NCBI GenBank assembly: GCA_046758865.1
Contig: JBHIBD010000002.1
Coordinates: 1-64,000 of the forward strand
From: JBHIBD01 sp046758865
GTDB lineage: Bacteria > Planctomycetota > Brocadiia > Brocadiales > Bathyanammoxibiaceae
Reading direction: 5' to 3'
DNA length: 64,000 nucleotides
Positions 1 through 7,985 of this stretch are shown in pieces. Position 1 is the first letter of the stretch. Each line of letters opens with the position of its first letter. Made by a program: the position numbers and the translations under genes. The notes below the pieces were generated by a model. It was given only the letters and a program-made list of their open reading frames with translations, did not search any database and was not told the origin of the DNA.

Positions 1-66
1 GCTACATCTATGAAAAATAAAGGGCAGCCGCAGGGAGTTGCCCCTACAATCCTGCCCACGTGTTTA

Positions 67-125
67 CGTAGGGGCAGTTTTTAAACCTGTCCGCAAGCGG
101 ACAGACCTAAAGGTCTGTCCCTACG
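67..125. repeat. Imperfect palindromic repeat, family A, copy 1
   Basis: The element opens with GTAGGGGCAG and closes with CTGTCCCTAC around a centre of CGGACAG/CTGTCCG pairs. The reverse complement of nearly the whole element recurs at 41821-41878, so it is dispersed in both orientations. It is one of several intergenic palindromes that fill the first 410 bases. I see no convincing gene in 1-410. Confidence 0.8.
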
Positions 126-156
126 AATACTGTAGAGGCTTAATTTGTCCTGTAGC

Positions 157-212
157 GGTAGACAACGAAGTTTACTTCGTTGCATCAACGACCATGAAGG
201 TCGTTGTCTACC
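157..212. repeat. Palindromic repeat, family B, copy 1
   Basis: GGTAGACAACGAAG at the left is mirrored by GTCGTTGTCTACC at the right, with an inner hairpin GAAGTTTACTTC. Related copies lie at 22759-22843 and 41902-41957. Outer arms are conserved between copies while the centres differ, as in mosaic REP/MITE-like elements. Confidence 0.8.
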
Positions 213-410
213 TCGACCACTACATCAAAAATGGGTATCGCAGGGCCATGCCTAAGGCAGACCCGCCTAAAGCGTGGCTTGCCGCCCTGCGATTTGGGCA
301 GGTCAAAAGGAGTGTAGGGTGCGTTTCGGTGCACCATACTTGCTGGTGCGATAAATCACACCCCTATAAATTGTAGCAGACGGAAACACGGAGTTTTGTG
401 GAGAGGTCTC

Positions 411-647
411 ATGGATAGTAAAAGGAGAATTAGAAGAAAACGTTGTAAGCATTGCAACAGCATCTTGGACCGTATTTGGTTTACAGCCCTAATGACAGAG
501 GAGTGGTATTTAGACAAGGATGGTTCTAAGGAGTGCACTGCAAGGCATAGCCTTGTTACTGATTTCGGGCAACCTGTACGGTGTCCAGAATGTGACAAAG
601 TCGTTGGTACGGGCCTCGACTTTGGCTTTGGGATAGGCTATAAATGA
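411..647 (+). CDS. Small zinc-ribbon protein, function unknown
   Basis: The 78-residue basic protein has two Cys pairs, CKHC near the N-terminus and CPEC near the C-terminus, a spacing that fits one zinc ribbon. I chose ATG 411 because GAGAGG lies 4 bases upstream; a TTG at 396 is an alternative that adds five residues. It sits 75 bp upstream of an HNH nuclease gene on the same strand and may be cotranscribed. No family was recognised beyond the metal-binding pattern. Confidence 0.5.
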   Translation: MDSKRRIRRKRCKHCNSILDRIWFTALMTEEWYLDKDGSKECTARHSLVTDFGQPVRCPECDKVVGTGLDFGFGIGYK

Positions 648-722
648 AAAGGAGAAGAATTCCATAAGTGATGTTGGCTGAACGAATGAGCTAACACCTT
701 TTGAAAAATAAGGTACAGCACA

Positions 723-1580
723 TTGTCACAGGTAATTCAAAGCAAAAGTAGAATCAATTATAGTTATTCGACAATTAAGATAACTCAAAGTCGCATAGAC
801 AAAGGGCTAATAGCTGTTCCTGTGTCTTTGGCAGAATGGTTTCCAGACTACAATACTACTGTTCAAGTTTACCTGGATGAATCAAGTGCCTTATACACTA
901 AGAACTATTCGTCGTACAGGAGTACCACCAGAGAATGTAGAATTGGAGGTATGGCAGAGTGGTTTAGAGATAACAATATTAAGGATGGGGATGAAGTAGT
1001 TGTTCAACTGGTGGATAAAGAGAAATTTATTTATAAATTAGTTCCAGAGCACAAGTTTCTCATAAAAACTAATGAATTACAAAAGGACTTTGATGAATCT
1101 GAAAATGAGGCAGAAGCTTCAGAGCAGGTAGCGAAGCTTGCTAAATGGACTGATCTGGATAAACGGGAAGTGGTACTCAACGAGTATCGCCGGTTGCTTG
1201 ATACTAGCAAGGTTGAAGAAAGACGATACGTTGAACGCCCTTCGAGTCGGGCCGGAGAAAGTGTACCTTACAATCTAAGAGCCCTTTTGGGCTGCATTTA
1301 TCAAGGCCACTGCCAAGTATGTGATTTTTGGTTTCTTAAAAGAGATAATACACCGTATTTTGAGACCCATCATCTCAAACGTTCGTTGGGTAATAATCCC
1401 AAAAATATAGTTTTAGTTTGTGCAAACTGTCATCGTCAATTTGAGTATGCGCATGTACTCTCAAAGTTTAACGATGACAATTGGCTCGTTATGGTCTCTT
1501 TTAATGAGAAAACTTATCCTGTAAACCAAGTTGTATTGAAAACCGAGTTAGAGGATTCCTTTAAAAAGTTGTTTATTTAA
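723..1580 (+). CDS. HNH endonuclease with possible B3-like DNA-binding domain
   Basis: The 285-residue protein ends in an HNH nuclease fold: CQVC, then THH, then NIVLVCANCH, which gives the His-Asn-His core and a structural zinc site from two CxxC pairs (about residues 195-245). Residues 15-110 (SRIDKGLIAVP, GGMAEWF, GDEVVVQL) resemble the B3/EcoRII-N type of DNA-binding domain seen in some restriction enzymes; that assignment is from pattern memory and tentative. The start is TTG with AAGG about 10 bases upstream. No methyltransferase or other restriction subunit is nearby, so it is an orphan or a modification-dependent enzyme. Its AT-rich coding sequence differs from the housekeeping genes that follow, which suggests horizontal acquisition. 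Confidence 0.7.
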   Translation: MSQVIQSKSRINYSYSTIKITQSRIDKGLIAVPVSLAEWFPDYNTTVQVYLDESSALYTKNYSSYRSTTRECRIGGMAEWFRDNNIKDGDEVVVQLVDKEKFIYKLVPEHKFLIKTNELQKDFDESENEAEASEQVAKLAKWTDLDKREVVLNEYRRLLDTSKVEERRYVERPSSRAGESVPYNLRALLGCIYQGHCQVCDFWFLKRDNTPYFETHHLKRSLGNNPKNIVLVCANCHRQFEYAHVLSKFNDDNWLVMVSFNEKTYPVNQVVLKTELEDSFKKLFI

Positions 1581-1607
1581 TGGTCACTCCTATTTTATAA
1601 TCCCACC

Positions 1608-3461
1608 ATGAACAACCTAAGAACCATAGTTACCGAGGAACTACTGCCGCATGTGGAGAGGCCCGGGAGATATATAGGCTGCGAGTGGAATTCTATTGTA
1701 AAAGACCCAGAGAAGACCCGTGTAGCAGTTGCCCTGGCCTTTCCAGATACCTACGAAATAGGGATGTCGCACCTTGGACTCCAACTCCTCTACGGCCTTA
1801 TAAACTCAATAAATGACGTGGCGTGCGAACGGGTATTTGCACCCTGGCCAGACATGGAGTCACTCATGAGGGACCGCAATGTCCCCCTGTTCAGCCTTGA
1901 AAACTACCGTCCGCTCAGGGATTTCGACGTTGTAGGGTTCTCCCTTCAGTACGAGATGTCCTACACCAACGTGCTTAACATGCTTGACCTTGCGGGCGTA
2001 CCACTCCTCGGGGAGGAACGCGGGGAGGAAGACCCACTCGTGATTGCCGGCGGACCCGGCGCCCTCTCCCCTGAACCCCTTGCCGATTTTATAGACATCT
2101 TTCTACTGGGAGATGGGGAAGAGACTATCACTCACCTGGTAACGCATTTAAAGGAGATTAAGGACTCAGGTCTGACGCTGACAAGAAAGGAAAAAATCCA
2201 CTCCCTGGTAAAGGGACAAAAGGGACTCTACGCACCGTGTCTCTATGACGTGAGCTACCTCCCCGGTGGCACTATAAAAGAGATTCGACCTACGGAGCCC
2301 TGGGCGCCTGCAATAGTACGTGCCGCCGCTGTAAGAGACCTGAATGAGTCCTACTTCCCCGAGAAACCTGTTGTGCCCTTTATAAAGACGGTTCATGACA
2401 GGATTACACTCGAGGTGATGAGAGGTTGCACCCAGGGTTGTCGCTTCTGCCAGGCGGGTATGATAAAACGCCCCACTCGGGTGCGCACCGTAAACACCCT
2501 GCTAAGGCTTGCGGAGAGCTGCTACAAGAACACCGGACAGGAAGAAATATCTCTGGCCGCATTATCTATAGGTGACTACCCCTGGCTGGAGGAGCTCTTA
2601 TTTGAGCTTCAAAGAAAATTTGACTTAAGGAAGGTAAACACATCCCTCCCGTCTCTTAGGGTCTCAGATATGCTCGAACGCCTACCCCCGTTCTTAAGCT
2701 CCGTACGCAAGTCCAGTCTTACCCTGGCCCCGGAGGCTGCCACACCCAGGATGAGAAGGGTAATCAGCAAGGATATAAAAGATGGCGACCTCTATAGCGG
2801 CGTCAGAGAGGCCTTCAGGCTTGGATGGCGTCTGGTAAAGCTCTATTTCATGGTTGGACTCCCCGGAGAAAAGGATGATGATGTAGACGCTATAGCTAAA
2901 TTGGCGTACAAAGTGTCTAATATGAAGAAGGAGGAGGACGGCCATCCTGCTAACGTTAATATAACCGTTGCGCCCTTCGTGCCAAAGGCCCATACGCCCT
3001 TTCAGTGGGAATCGATGGTGTCACGTGAAAAGGTACGGGAGATAAAGGAAAGGCTGAAAGCCAAGGTAAGAAGCCGCCGTATAAGGTTAAAATTTAATAG
3101 CCTAGAGCGCAGTACGCTAGAGGGGGTACTTTCGAGAGGCGACCGAAGATTGGGCAAGGTCATCCACAGGGCTTGGGAGTTGGGGTGTAAGTTTGACTCC
3201 TGGGAAGACCATTTCGACTTCCATAGGTGGCAGACCGCGTTCGAAGACACAGGGTTAGATATGGGGTTCTACCTCTACCGGGAGAGAGGTTGGGAAGAGC
3301 TCCTACCCTGGGACCACATAAGCGTTGGCGTTAGAAAGGAATTCTTGTGGTCCGAGAAGTCAAAGGCCACCCAGGGTGTCACCACGGAGGACTGCTTTAC
3401 TGGGGAGTGTCCCGATTGTGGTGCCTGCCCTCGCTCGCCCAGTTTTCAGGAGGTAGCATAG
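1608..3461 (+). CDS. B12-binding-like radical SAM protein (TIGR03960 family)
   Basis: The 617-residue protein has the radical SAM cluster motif CTQGCRFC (Cys274, Cys278, Cys281) after an N-terminal half with a cobalamin-binding-like fold (DTYEIGMSHLG, IAGGPGALSPEPLADF). A Cys-rich tail CFTGECPDCGACP could hold a further metal site. In many bacteria this protein is fused to, or directly followed by, a DUF2344 protein; here that partner is a separate gene at 10049. The family is widespread but its reaction is not established. It starts a compact run with folK 4 bp downstream. Confidence 0.85.
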   Translation: MNNLRTIVTEELLPHVERPGRYIGCEWNSIVKDPEKTRVAVALAFPDTYEIGMSHLGLQLLYGLINSINDVACERVFAPWPDMESLMRDRNVPLFSLENYRPLRDFDVVGFSLQYEMSYTNVLNMLDLAGVPLLGEERGEEDPLVIAGGPGALSPEPLADFIDIFLLGDGEETITHLVTHLKEIKDSGLTLTRKEKIHSLVKGQKGLYAPCLYDVSYLPGGTIKEIRPTEPWAPAIVRAAAVRDLNESYFPEKPVVPFIKTVHDRITLEVMRGCTQGCRFCQAGMIKRPTRVRTVNTLLRLAESCYKNTGQEEISLAALSIGDYPWLEELLFELQRKFDLRKVNTSLPSLRVSDMLERLPPFLSSVRKSSLTLAPEAATPRMRRVISKDIKDGDLYSGVREAFRLGWRLVKLYFMVGLPGEKDDDVDAIAKLAYKVSNMKKEEDGHPANVNITVAPFVPKAHTPFQWESMVSREKVREIKERLKAKVRSRRIRLKFNSLERSTLEGVLSRGDRRLGKVIHRAWELGCKFDSWEDHFDFHRWQTAFEDTGLDMGFYLYRERGWEELLPWDHISVGVRKEFLWSEKSKATQGVTTEDCFTGECPDCGACPRSPSFQEVA

Positions 3462-3465
3462 AGCC

Positions 3466-3981
3466 ATGGCCTTAGTTTATCTGGGACTGGGAGCCAATCT
3501 GGGAAAGAGGATAAAGACCCTAGAGGATGGCATTAAAAGGCTGGGGGACCACCCTGATATATCTGTTCTGGTAAAATCCCCATACTATGAGACAGAGCCC
3601 CAGGGAGGGCCACCTCAACCACGGTTCATTAACGCTGTGCTGAGCATAGAGACAAGCCTTTCACCTAAAGAACTTTTGAGAGTAACTCAGGAGATTGAGA
3701 GGGGTCTGGGGCGTGAACGCAACAAGGAAGAACATTGGGGGCCCCGTGCCATTGACATCGATATCCTCCTGTACGACAATCAGGTAATTGAAGAAAAAGA
3801 CCTGAAGATACCTCATCCCATGATGCACCGGAGGCGGTTTGTCCTTGAGCCCTTATCGGATATATCGCCAGCGTCTATGCACCCGGTACTGAACAAGACA
3901 GTATCTCAGCTCCTAGAGACCATGAAAGGTATTCCTGCAGAAAGTAGTACACATGGTCGAAAGGCCCCTCAAAATGTATAA
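3466..3981 (+). CDS. folK: HPPK, 6-hydroxymethyl-7,8-dihydropterin pyrophosphokinase
   Basis: FolK transfers pyrophosphate from ATP to 6-hydroxymethyl-dihydropterin in folate synthesis. The 171-residue length is normal. The opening YLGLGANLGKR, the substrate motif PQPRFINAV and the Mg-binding HWGPRAIDIDILLYD with its paired Asp residues are all present. The gene starts 4 bp after the radical SAM gene and its end overlaps the start region of the permease gene by a few codons, so the three are probably one transcript. Confidence 0.95.
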   Translation: MALVYLGLGANLGKRIKTLEDGIKRLGDHPDISVLVKSPYYETEPQGGPPQPRFINAVLSIETSLSPKELLRVTQEIERGLGRERNKEEHWGPRAIDIDILLYDNQVIEEKDLKIPHPMMHRRRFVLEPLSDISPASMHPVLNKTVSQLLETMKGIPAESSTHGRKAPQNV

Positions 3982-5038
3982 ACTGGACAAATATCTCATC
4001 CTTACCTTCATCCCAGTGCTGGGCGTTACAGCATTTATCCTGTTGGGTATATACCTGATTGTAGATATCTTCCAGAGATTTGACGACCTCTTAGCCCTGG
4101 GAGATGACGCTTTTCTCATGGCATTAAGCTACTACAGCCTATTGATACCGGTAATGGTTGTAAAACTCTTCCCTGCAATGGTGCTGATAGCGGTGGGATT
4201 TGTTCTGGTTAAGATGAGTAAAGGCAATGAGATAGTGGCGATGCAGGTCTCTGGCCTGAGCATGTCCAGAATTCTACTTCCCCTCTTTGTTGCTGTTGGT
4301 GTTCTGTCTTTGGCGTGCTTGGCAAACCAGGAGCTTCTTATACCTGTATTTGCAGACCGGCTGGAACGTTCTAGAACCATAACATTTGACGAGAGCGAGC
4401 TCAGAAACCTCTTGGTCAAAGACTTTACCAACCGACTCGTCGTACGAGTGGCGAAATACGACATCGCAGAGGAAACCATGCATTCTGTCTTCATACTAAG
4501 AAGGACAGGCGAGGACGGCCTCACGACAGTTAGCGCCAAAGAGGGTAAGTGGATTGGCGATAACACGTGGTACCTCACAGGCCTTGTGATTAACAACTAC
4601 GAAGGCGGTAAGTGGATACCCCCATCAGAAGCAAAGAAGGACTATTTCTTGGAAACGGAGATTGGTCCTGAAGATATGAGAGAGAAGGAAAGAGACCCAG
4701 ACCTTATAAGTCTTGTTCAACTATGGACGCTTTCCAAAAAAGACCCCAATAACCCACGTTACCCGGTCTTTTTTCACACAAGACTCGCTTATCCGTTCGT
4801 TGGCCCTGTACTGGTGCTGTTAGGTGTTCCATTCATAGTAGGTTTTGAAAGGCTGAGAAAGAACATTTTCTTTAGTATAAGTGCCCTGATTGCCATAGTA
4901 TGTTGTTTCTTTGTGGTTAACATATTCTGCACCAACCTGGGCGTCACAGGAAACCTCCACCCCGCACTAGCCGGTTGGTTACCCGTGACGATATTTGCCA
5001 TAGTAGGATTTATCATCTTCGACTGGACGAGAACCTAG
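3974..5038 (+). CDS. LptF/LptG family permease of the LPS export system
   Basis: The protein is about 354 residues with three hydrophobic segments in the N-terminal 115 residues, a periplasmic beta-rich domain (about 130-250), and three more segments at the C-terminus (AYPFVGPVLVLLGVPFIVGF onward). This is the YjgP/YjgQ layout; these proteins form the membrane part of the LptB2FG exporter that extracts lipopolysaccharide. An upstream ATG at 3953 is possible, but ATG 3974 gives the family-like opening MYKLDKYL. Only one such gene is seen here, whereas the exporter usually has two. The next gene follows after 1 bp. Confidence 0.9.
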   Translation: MYKLDKYLILTFIPVLGVTAFILLGIYLIVDIFQRFDDLLALGDDAFLMALSYYSLLIPVMVVKLFPAMVLIAVGFVLVKMSKGNEIVAMQVSGLSMSRILLPLFVAVGVLSLACLANQELLIPVFADRLERSRTITFDESELRNLLVKDFTNRLVVRVAKYDIAEETMHSVFILRRTGEDGLTTVSAKEGKWIGDNTWYLTGLVINNYEGGKWIPPSEAKKDYFLETEIGPEDMREKERDPDLISLVQLWTLSKKDPNNPRYPVFFHTRLAYPFVGPVLVLLGVPFIVGFERLRKNIFFSISALIAIVCCFFVVNIFCTNLGVTGNLHPALAGWLPVTIFAIVGFIIFDWTRT

Positions 5039-5039
5039 T

Positions 5040-5849
5040 ATGAAAAAAAAGCGCCTCTTGAGAGTAGCCGCTGTCCAGCTATCGTCTCAGGACGGCAAGA
5101 GACAAAATATAGAAAAGGCGCTGGAATTTATTGATAAGGCAGGGGCGTGTGGGGCTAGATTGGTGGTACTGCCGGAGCTGTTCAATTGTTATAGTACCCT
5201 TGGGAAAATGGTGAAGAAGGCAGAACCTGTACCGGGACCGACGATAAATACGCTTGCCCAAAAGGCCCGCCGCAATAAGCTCTATCTCCTCTGTGGCAGT
5301 ATTCTTGAGGCAGCAACTGGAGGCAAGTTCTTCAATACCTCTGTAATAGTTGGGCCAAGGGGAGACATCCTGGGAATCTACAGGAAGGTAAATCTCTTTG
5401 ATGTAGATATTCCCGGAGGAGTGCGCTTCAAGGAGTCTGAAAGGATACTACCCGGCAGTGAGATAGTAACGGTAAATGTAAATGGGCTTGTCGTTGGGCT
5501 GACCATCTGTTACGACCTGCGTTTCCCAGAAATATTCAGCGCCCTTAACGGCAGGGGAGCAGAACTCATACTCATACCCTCCGCATTTGCTGCCCATACT
5601 GGAAAGGACCACTGGGAGGTCCTTCTCAGGGCAAGGGCCATAGAAAATCAGGCATTCGTGGTGGCCCCAAATCAGTTTGGTACACATCCAAACCGCATAA
5701 CCACCTACGGACACAGTATGATAGTCGACCCCTGGGGCATCGTACTCTCACAGGCCCCAGATAAGGTGTGTGTCATATCGTCAGAATTGGATATAGATAT
5801 TTTGAAGGCGGTAAGGAAGAACATGCCGATGAAGCGACAAAAAGTGTAA
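5040..5849 (+). CDS. Carbon-nitrogen hydrolase, nitrilase/omega-amidase-like
   Basis: The 269-residue protein has the nitrilase-superfamily catalytic triad: Glu46 in LPELFN, Lys116 in YRKVNLFD and Cys157 in ICYDLRFPE. These sites match the Nit1/Nit2 branch, whose members hydrolyse amides such as deaminated glutathione or alpha-ketoglutaramate; the substrate here cannot be read from sequence. ATG follows the upstream stop by one base, so it is translationally linked to the LptF/G gene. The 82-nt repeat lies just downstream. Confidence 0.9.
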   Translation: MKKKRLLRVAAVQLSSQDGKRQNIEKALEFIDKAGACGARLVVLPELFNCYSTLGKMVKKAEPVPGPTINTLAQKARRNKLYLLCGSILEAATGGKFFNTSVIVGPRGDILGIYRKVNLFDVDIPGGVRFKESERILPGSEIVTVNVNGLVVGLTICYDLRFPEIFSALNGRGAELILIPSAFAAHTGKDHWEVLLRARAIENQAFVVAPNQFGTHPNRITTYGHSMIVDPWGIVLSQAPDKVCVISSELDIDILKAVRKNMPMKRQKV

Positions 5850-5869
5850 CTACAGCTTGGAAGGGGAAA

Positions 5870-5951
5870 GGAGGGAGGCCAGATAGTGCCTATCTATCTG
5901 GCCTTTCTGGGAAAAACTGCCTGTAGTTCTGTATGGCAGGTAACAGAACCA
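5870..5951. repeat. 82-nt element, copy 1 (possible structured RNA)
   Basis: All 82 bases are identical to 28917-28998. A 10-bp hairpin (5877-5886 with 5894-5903) is followed by TTTCTGG. Then CTGCC (5917-5921) can pair with GGCAG (5935-5939) while GTTCTGT (5926-5932) pairs with ACAGAAC (5943-5949). The order of the arms makes an H-type pseudoknot with short loops. This copy lies 20 bp after a gene end and 233 bp before comF; it could be a terminator plus structured tail, a small RNA, or a mobile repeat. Confidence 0.75.
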
Positions 5952-6184
5952 CAGGTAAGTAGAGCAATTACAATGCCATGTTATAGAATGTTTACAAGAC
6001 TGTTGTGGTAAGGCATTATATCTTTTTTGAGTATATCTATCGTTGTGTGAAATATAGGCTTATGTTCACAGTAATAAAAGTCTTGCAATGTCCGGTCGAT
6101 ATTGAGAATAGTATCATCGAGACTATTGTATGTCGGATACTACGGCATTGCTGTAGAAGTATACAGTATTTTGGTATTTAGCCC
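5952..6184 (+). promoter_or_regulatory. comF upstream leader, duplicated in part near 57.6 kb
   Basis: This AT-rich stretch has no gene. Its last about 110 bases, from roughly 6075 to the comF start, recur in diverged form at about 57640-57730 together with the first comF codons. Short stems are possible in both copies: AATAGT/ACTATT around 6108-6126 (ATAGT/ACTAT in the copy), and CTACGGC/GCTGTAG around 6140-6156 (TACGGC/GTCGTA in the copy). The retained pairing suggests a structured leader, but this is an inference from two sequences. Confidence 0.4.
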
Positions 6185-6937
6185 ATGGCATTTAGGCAAT
6201 ATCTAGCGGCCTTTACTAACCTCCTCTACCCGATGCATTGCTTTGGCTGCCGAAGGAGTCTTCATGGTGAGGAGAGTCGGTATCTTTGCAAGAGCTGCTG
6301 GGGAGGAATAAGTTATATTACAGGCACACGATGCCCGAGGTGTGGCATGGGCCTTGGTGATTATGCCCTGATTTCTCTGGAAGGCTGCGTGGAATGTAGG
6401 ACCCACAGGTTCAGGTTTGATGGCGCCTTTTCTGCTGTCTATTATGAGGGTGTCATAAAAGAGCTTATACATCAATTCAAATATGGAAGACAAGAATTTC
6501 TCGCAGCACCCCTGGCAGAAATCCTCGTGCGGTATGTCAAAGAAAGCAACCTTAGTCTAGCCAATATAGATAAAGTGGTGGCTGTACCCCTCCATTGGAG
6601 GAAGAGGACAGAGCGGGGTTTTAACCAGGCAGAGCTTTTGGGGCGAAACGTTGGAAGGTTTCTTGGTATAGATGTATGCATTGGGGGCCTACAGAGGGTC
6701 CGAAACACCCGTTCCCAGACCAGCCTTCCCTATTATCGGCGTGAAGAAAATGTTCGTGATGCCTTTTTGGTCAAAAAACCCGCCGAATTTGGAGAAAAGG
6801 ACATACTTCTTGTAGACGATGTCCTGACCTCTGGCCTTACCGCATCGGAATGTGCCAGGGTTCTTAAAGAGGCCGGAGCAAGAAGGGTCTATGTCCTTAC
6901 AGTTGTGAAATCTAGACGAATGATGGCCAGAGCTTAA
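6185..6937 (+). CDS. comF: ComF family phosphoribosyltransferase-like protein
   Basis: The 250-residue protein has an N-terminal zinc region with four CxxC pairs (Cys19/22, 35/38, 50/53, 68/71) and a type I phosphoribosyltransferase domain with the PRPP loop ILLVDDVLTSGLTASE near residue 210. ComF proteins take part in DNA uptake and single-strand DNA processing in competent bacteria; the enzymatic activity is not established. ATG 6185 follows the long leader. The beginning of this gene and its leader have a decayed copy at about 57640-57800. Confidence 0.88.
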   Translation: MAFRQYLAAFTNLLYPMHCFGCRRSLHGEESRYLCKSCWGGISYITGTRCPRCGMGLGDYALISLEGCVECRTHRFRFDGAFSAVYYEGVIKELIHQFKYGRQEFLAAPLAEILVRYVKESNLSLANIDKVVAVPLHWRKRTERGFNQAELLGRNVGRFLGIDVCIGGLQRVRNTRSQTSLPYYRREENVRDAFLVKKPAEFGEKDILLVDDVLTSGLTASECARVLKEAGARRVYVLTVVKSRRMMARA

Positions 6938-7026
6938 TACCCTTGACTACCCAGGCTCGAAAAAGTACAATAAAAGTGAAAAAAATCGGCCAGATGTTCC
7001 TAAAGTTAAGAGAAAGGAACCCCCCT

Positions 7027-7362
7027 TTGAATATCATAGTTTCTGGAAGGCATCTCAGCATAACCGATGCCATAAAGAGCTATGCTGAGAAGAAAGTCAA
7101 GAAGTTAGAGAAGTATTTTGATAAGCTTATTAAGGTACAAGTAAACCTGGATGTGGAGAGCGAGAGGCACCGTGCAGAGATGATTGCCTCTGCAGCAAGG
7201 GGCTCGATACTTATAGCAGAGGTTATTGACCACGATATCTATGCAGCTATAGACAGGGCAACGGACAAATTAGAGAGGCAGTTAACCCGACATAAGGAAA
7301 AGCTGCACAAAAAGAGACCAAAGAAGGGGTCCCCACCGATTGGTCCAGCGGCAGGTCCATGA
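7027..7362 (+). CDS. hpf: Ribosome hibernation promoting factor, short form
   Basis: The domain NIIVSGRHLSITDAIKSYAE...KLEKYFD is that of HPF/YfiA, which binds the 30S subunit in stationary phase and blocks or dimerises ribosomes. I chose TTG 7027, which gives the family start MNIIVSGRH and has AAAGGA 8 bases upstream; a TTG at 6943 would add 28 unusual residues. At 112 residues it is the short form without the long HPF C-terminal domain. It lies directly upstream of the EIIA and HPr-EI genes, a grouping also common near rpoN in other bacteria. Confidence 0.88.
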   Translation: MNIIVSGRHLSITDAIKSYAEKKVKKLEKYFDKLIKVQVNLDVESERHRAEMIASAARGSILIAEVIDHDIYAAIDRATDKLERQLTRHKEKLHKKRPKKGSPPIGPAAGP

Positions 7363-7465
7363 GGAAGGCTGGGGAAGAGCACGCCTCTGCAGAGGCTCTT
7401 TGACGTTATTGGTTTGCTAAGATACTTGTTCAGCGGTGGGGGCTTTTTCCCAGTTGGAGGATTAG

Positions 7466-7948
7466 ATGAAGCTGACTGACTTCCTTGTCGAGGAGTCGAT
7501 AATCTATGAATTAAAGTTTAGAGATAAGAAAAGCGCTATCAGGGAGATGGTTGAGGCCCTTACACGGTCTCATAAGATCCCTGCTAAGGAAGTCGATAGT
7601 GTGATGGCTGCACTCATGAAGAGGGAGCAGCTGGGCAGCACCGGAATAGGTGGCGGAGTGGCAGTACCTCACACAAAACACGGGTTCGTGTCAAGGCTGT
7701 TAGTGACGGTTGCACGCTCAGAAGAAGGCGTAGACTTCGATGCCTTGGATGGAGAGCCTGTACACCTTGTTTTTCTTCTTTTATCCCCTAATGAGACCGC
7801 TGGTGCGCACCTGCAAGCCCTCGAAAGGATAGCCACACTTATAAGGGACAATGATTTTAGACGCTTTATGACTACGGCTTCTAACAAGGAGGAAATGATA
7901 GAGATCCTCAGAGAGGTAGACAGTCACCGCACTGGAAGCTTGACCTAA
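7466..7948 (+). CDS. ptsN: PTS EIIA component, nitrogen-type (PtsN-like)
   Basis: The 160-residue protein is a fructose/mannitol-type EIIA domain with phospho-acceptor His69 in GGVAVPHTKH. There is no EIIB or EIIC permease nearby, and the next gene supplies HPr and EI, so the set probably works as a regulatory phosphorelay of the PTS-Ntr kind rather than in sugar uptake. ATG 7466 is preceded by GGAGGATTAG. The rpoN gene, often next to ptsN, is 33 kb away in this window. Confidence 0.9.
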   Translation: MKLTDFLVEESIIYELKFRDKKSAIREMVEALTRSHKIPAKEVDSVMAALMKREQLGSTGIGGGVAVPHTKHGFVSRLLVTVARSEEGVDFDALDGEPVHLVFLLLSPNETAGAHLQALERIATLIRDNDFRRFMTTASNKEEMIEILREVDSHRTGSLT

Positions 7949-7985
7949 GCCTGCTGGACCATTTTCCCATCGGTAAAACACAATC

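Noticed and set aside
38..376. 112-codon open frame at the left end
   Set aside because: It translates palindromic repeats of families A and B, which recur elsewhere as intergenic DNA, and it has no ribosome site or protein-like composition.
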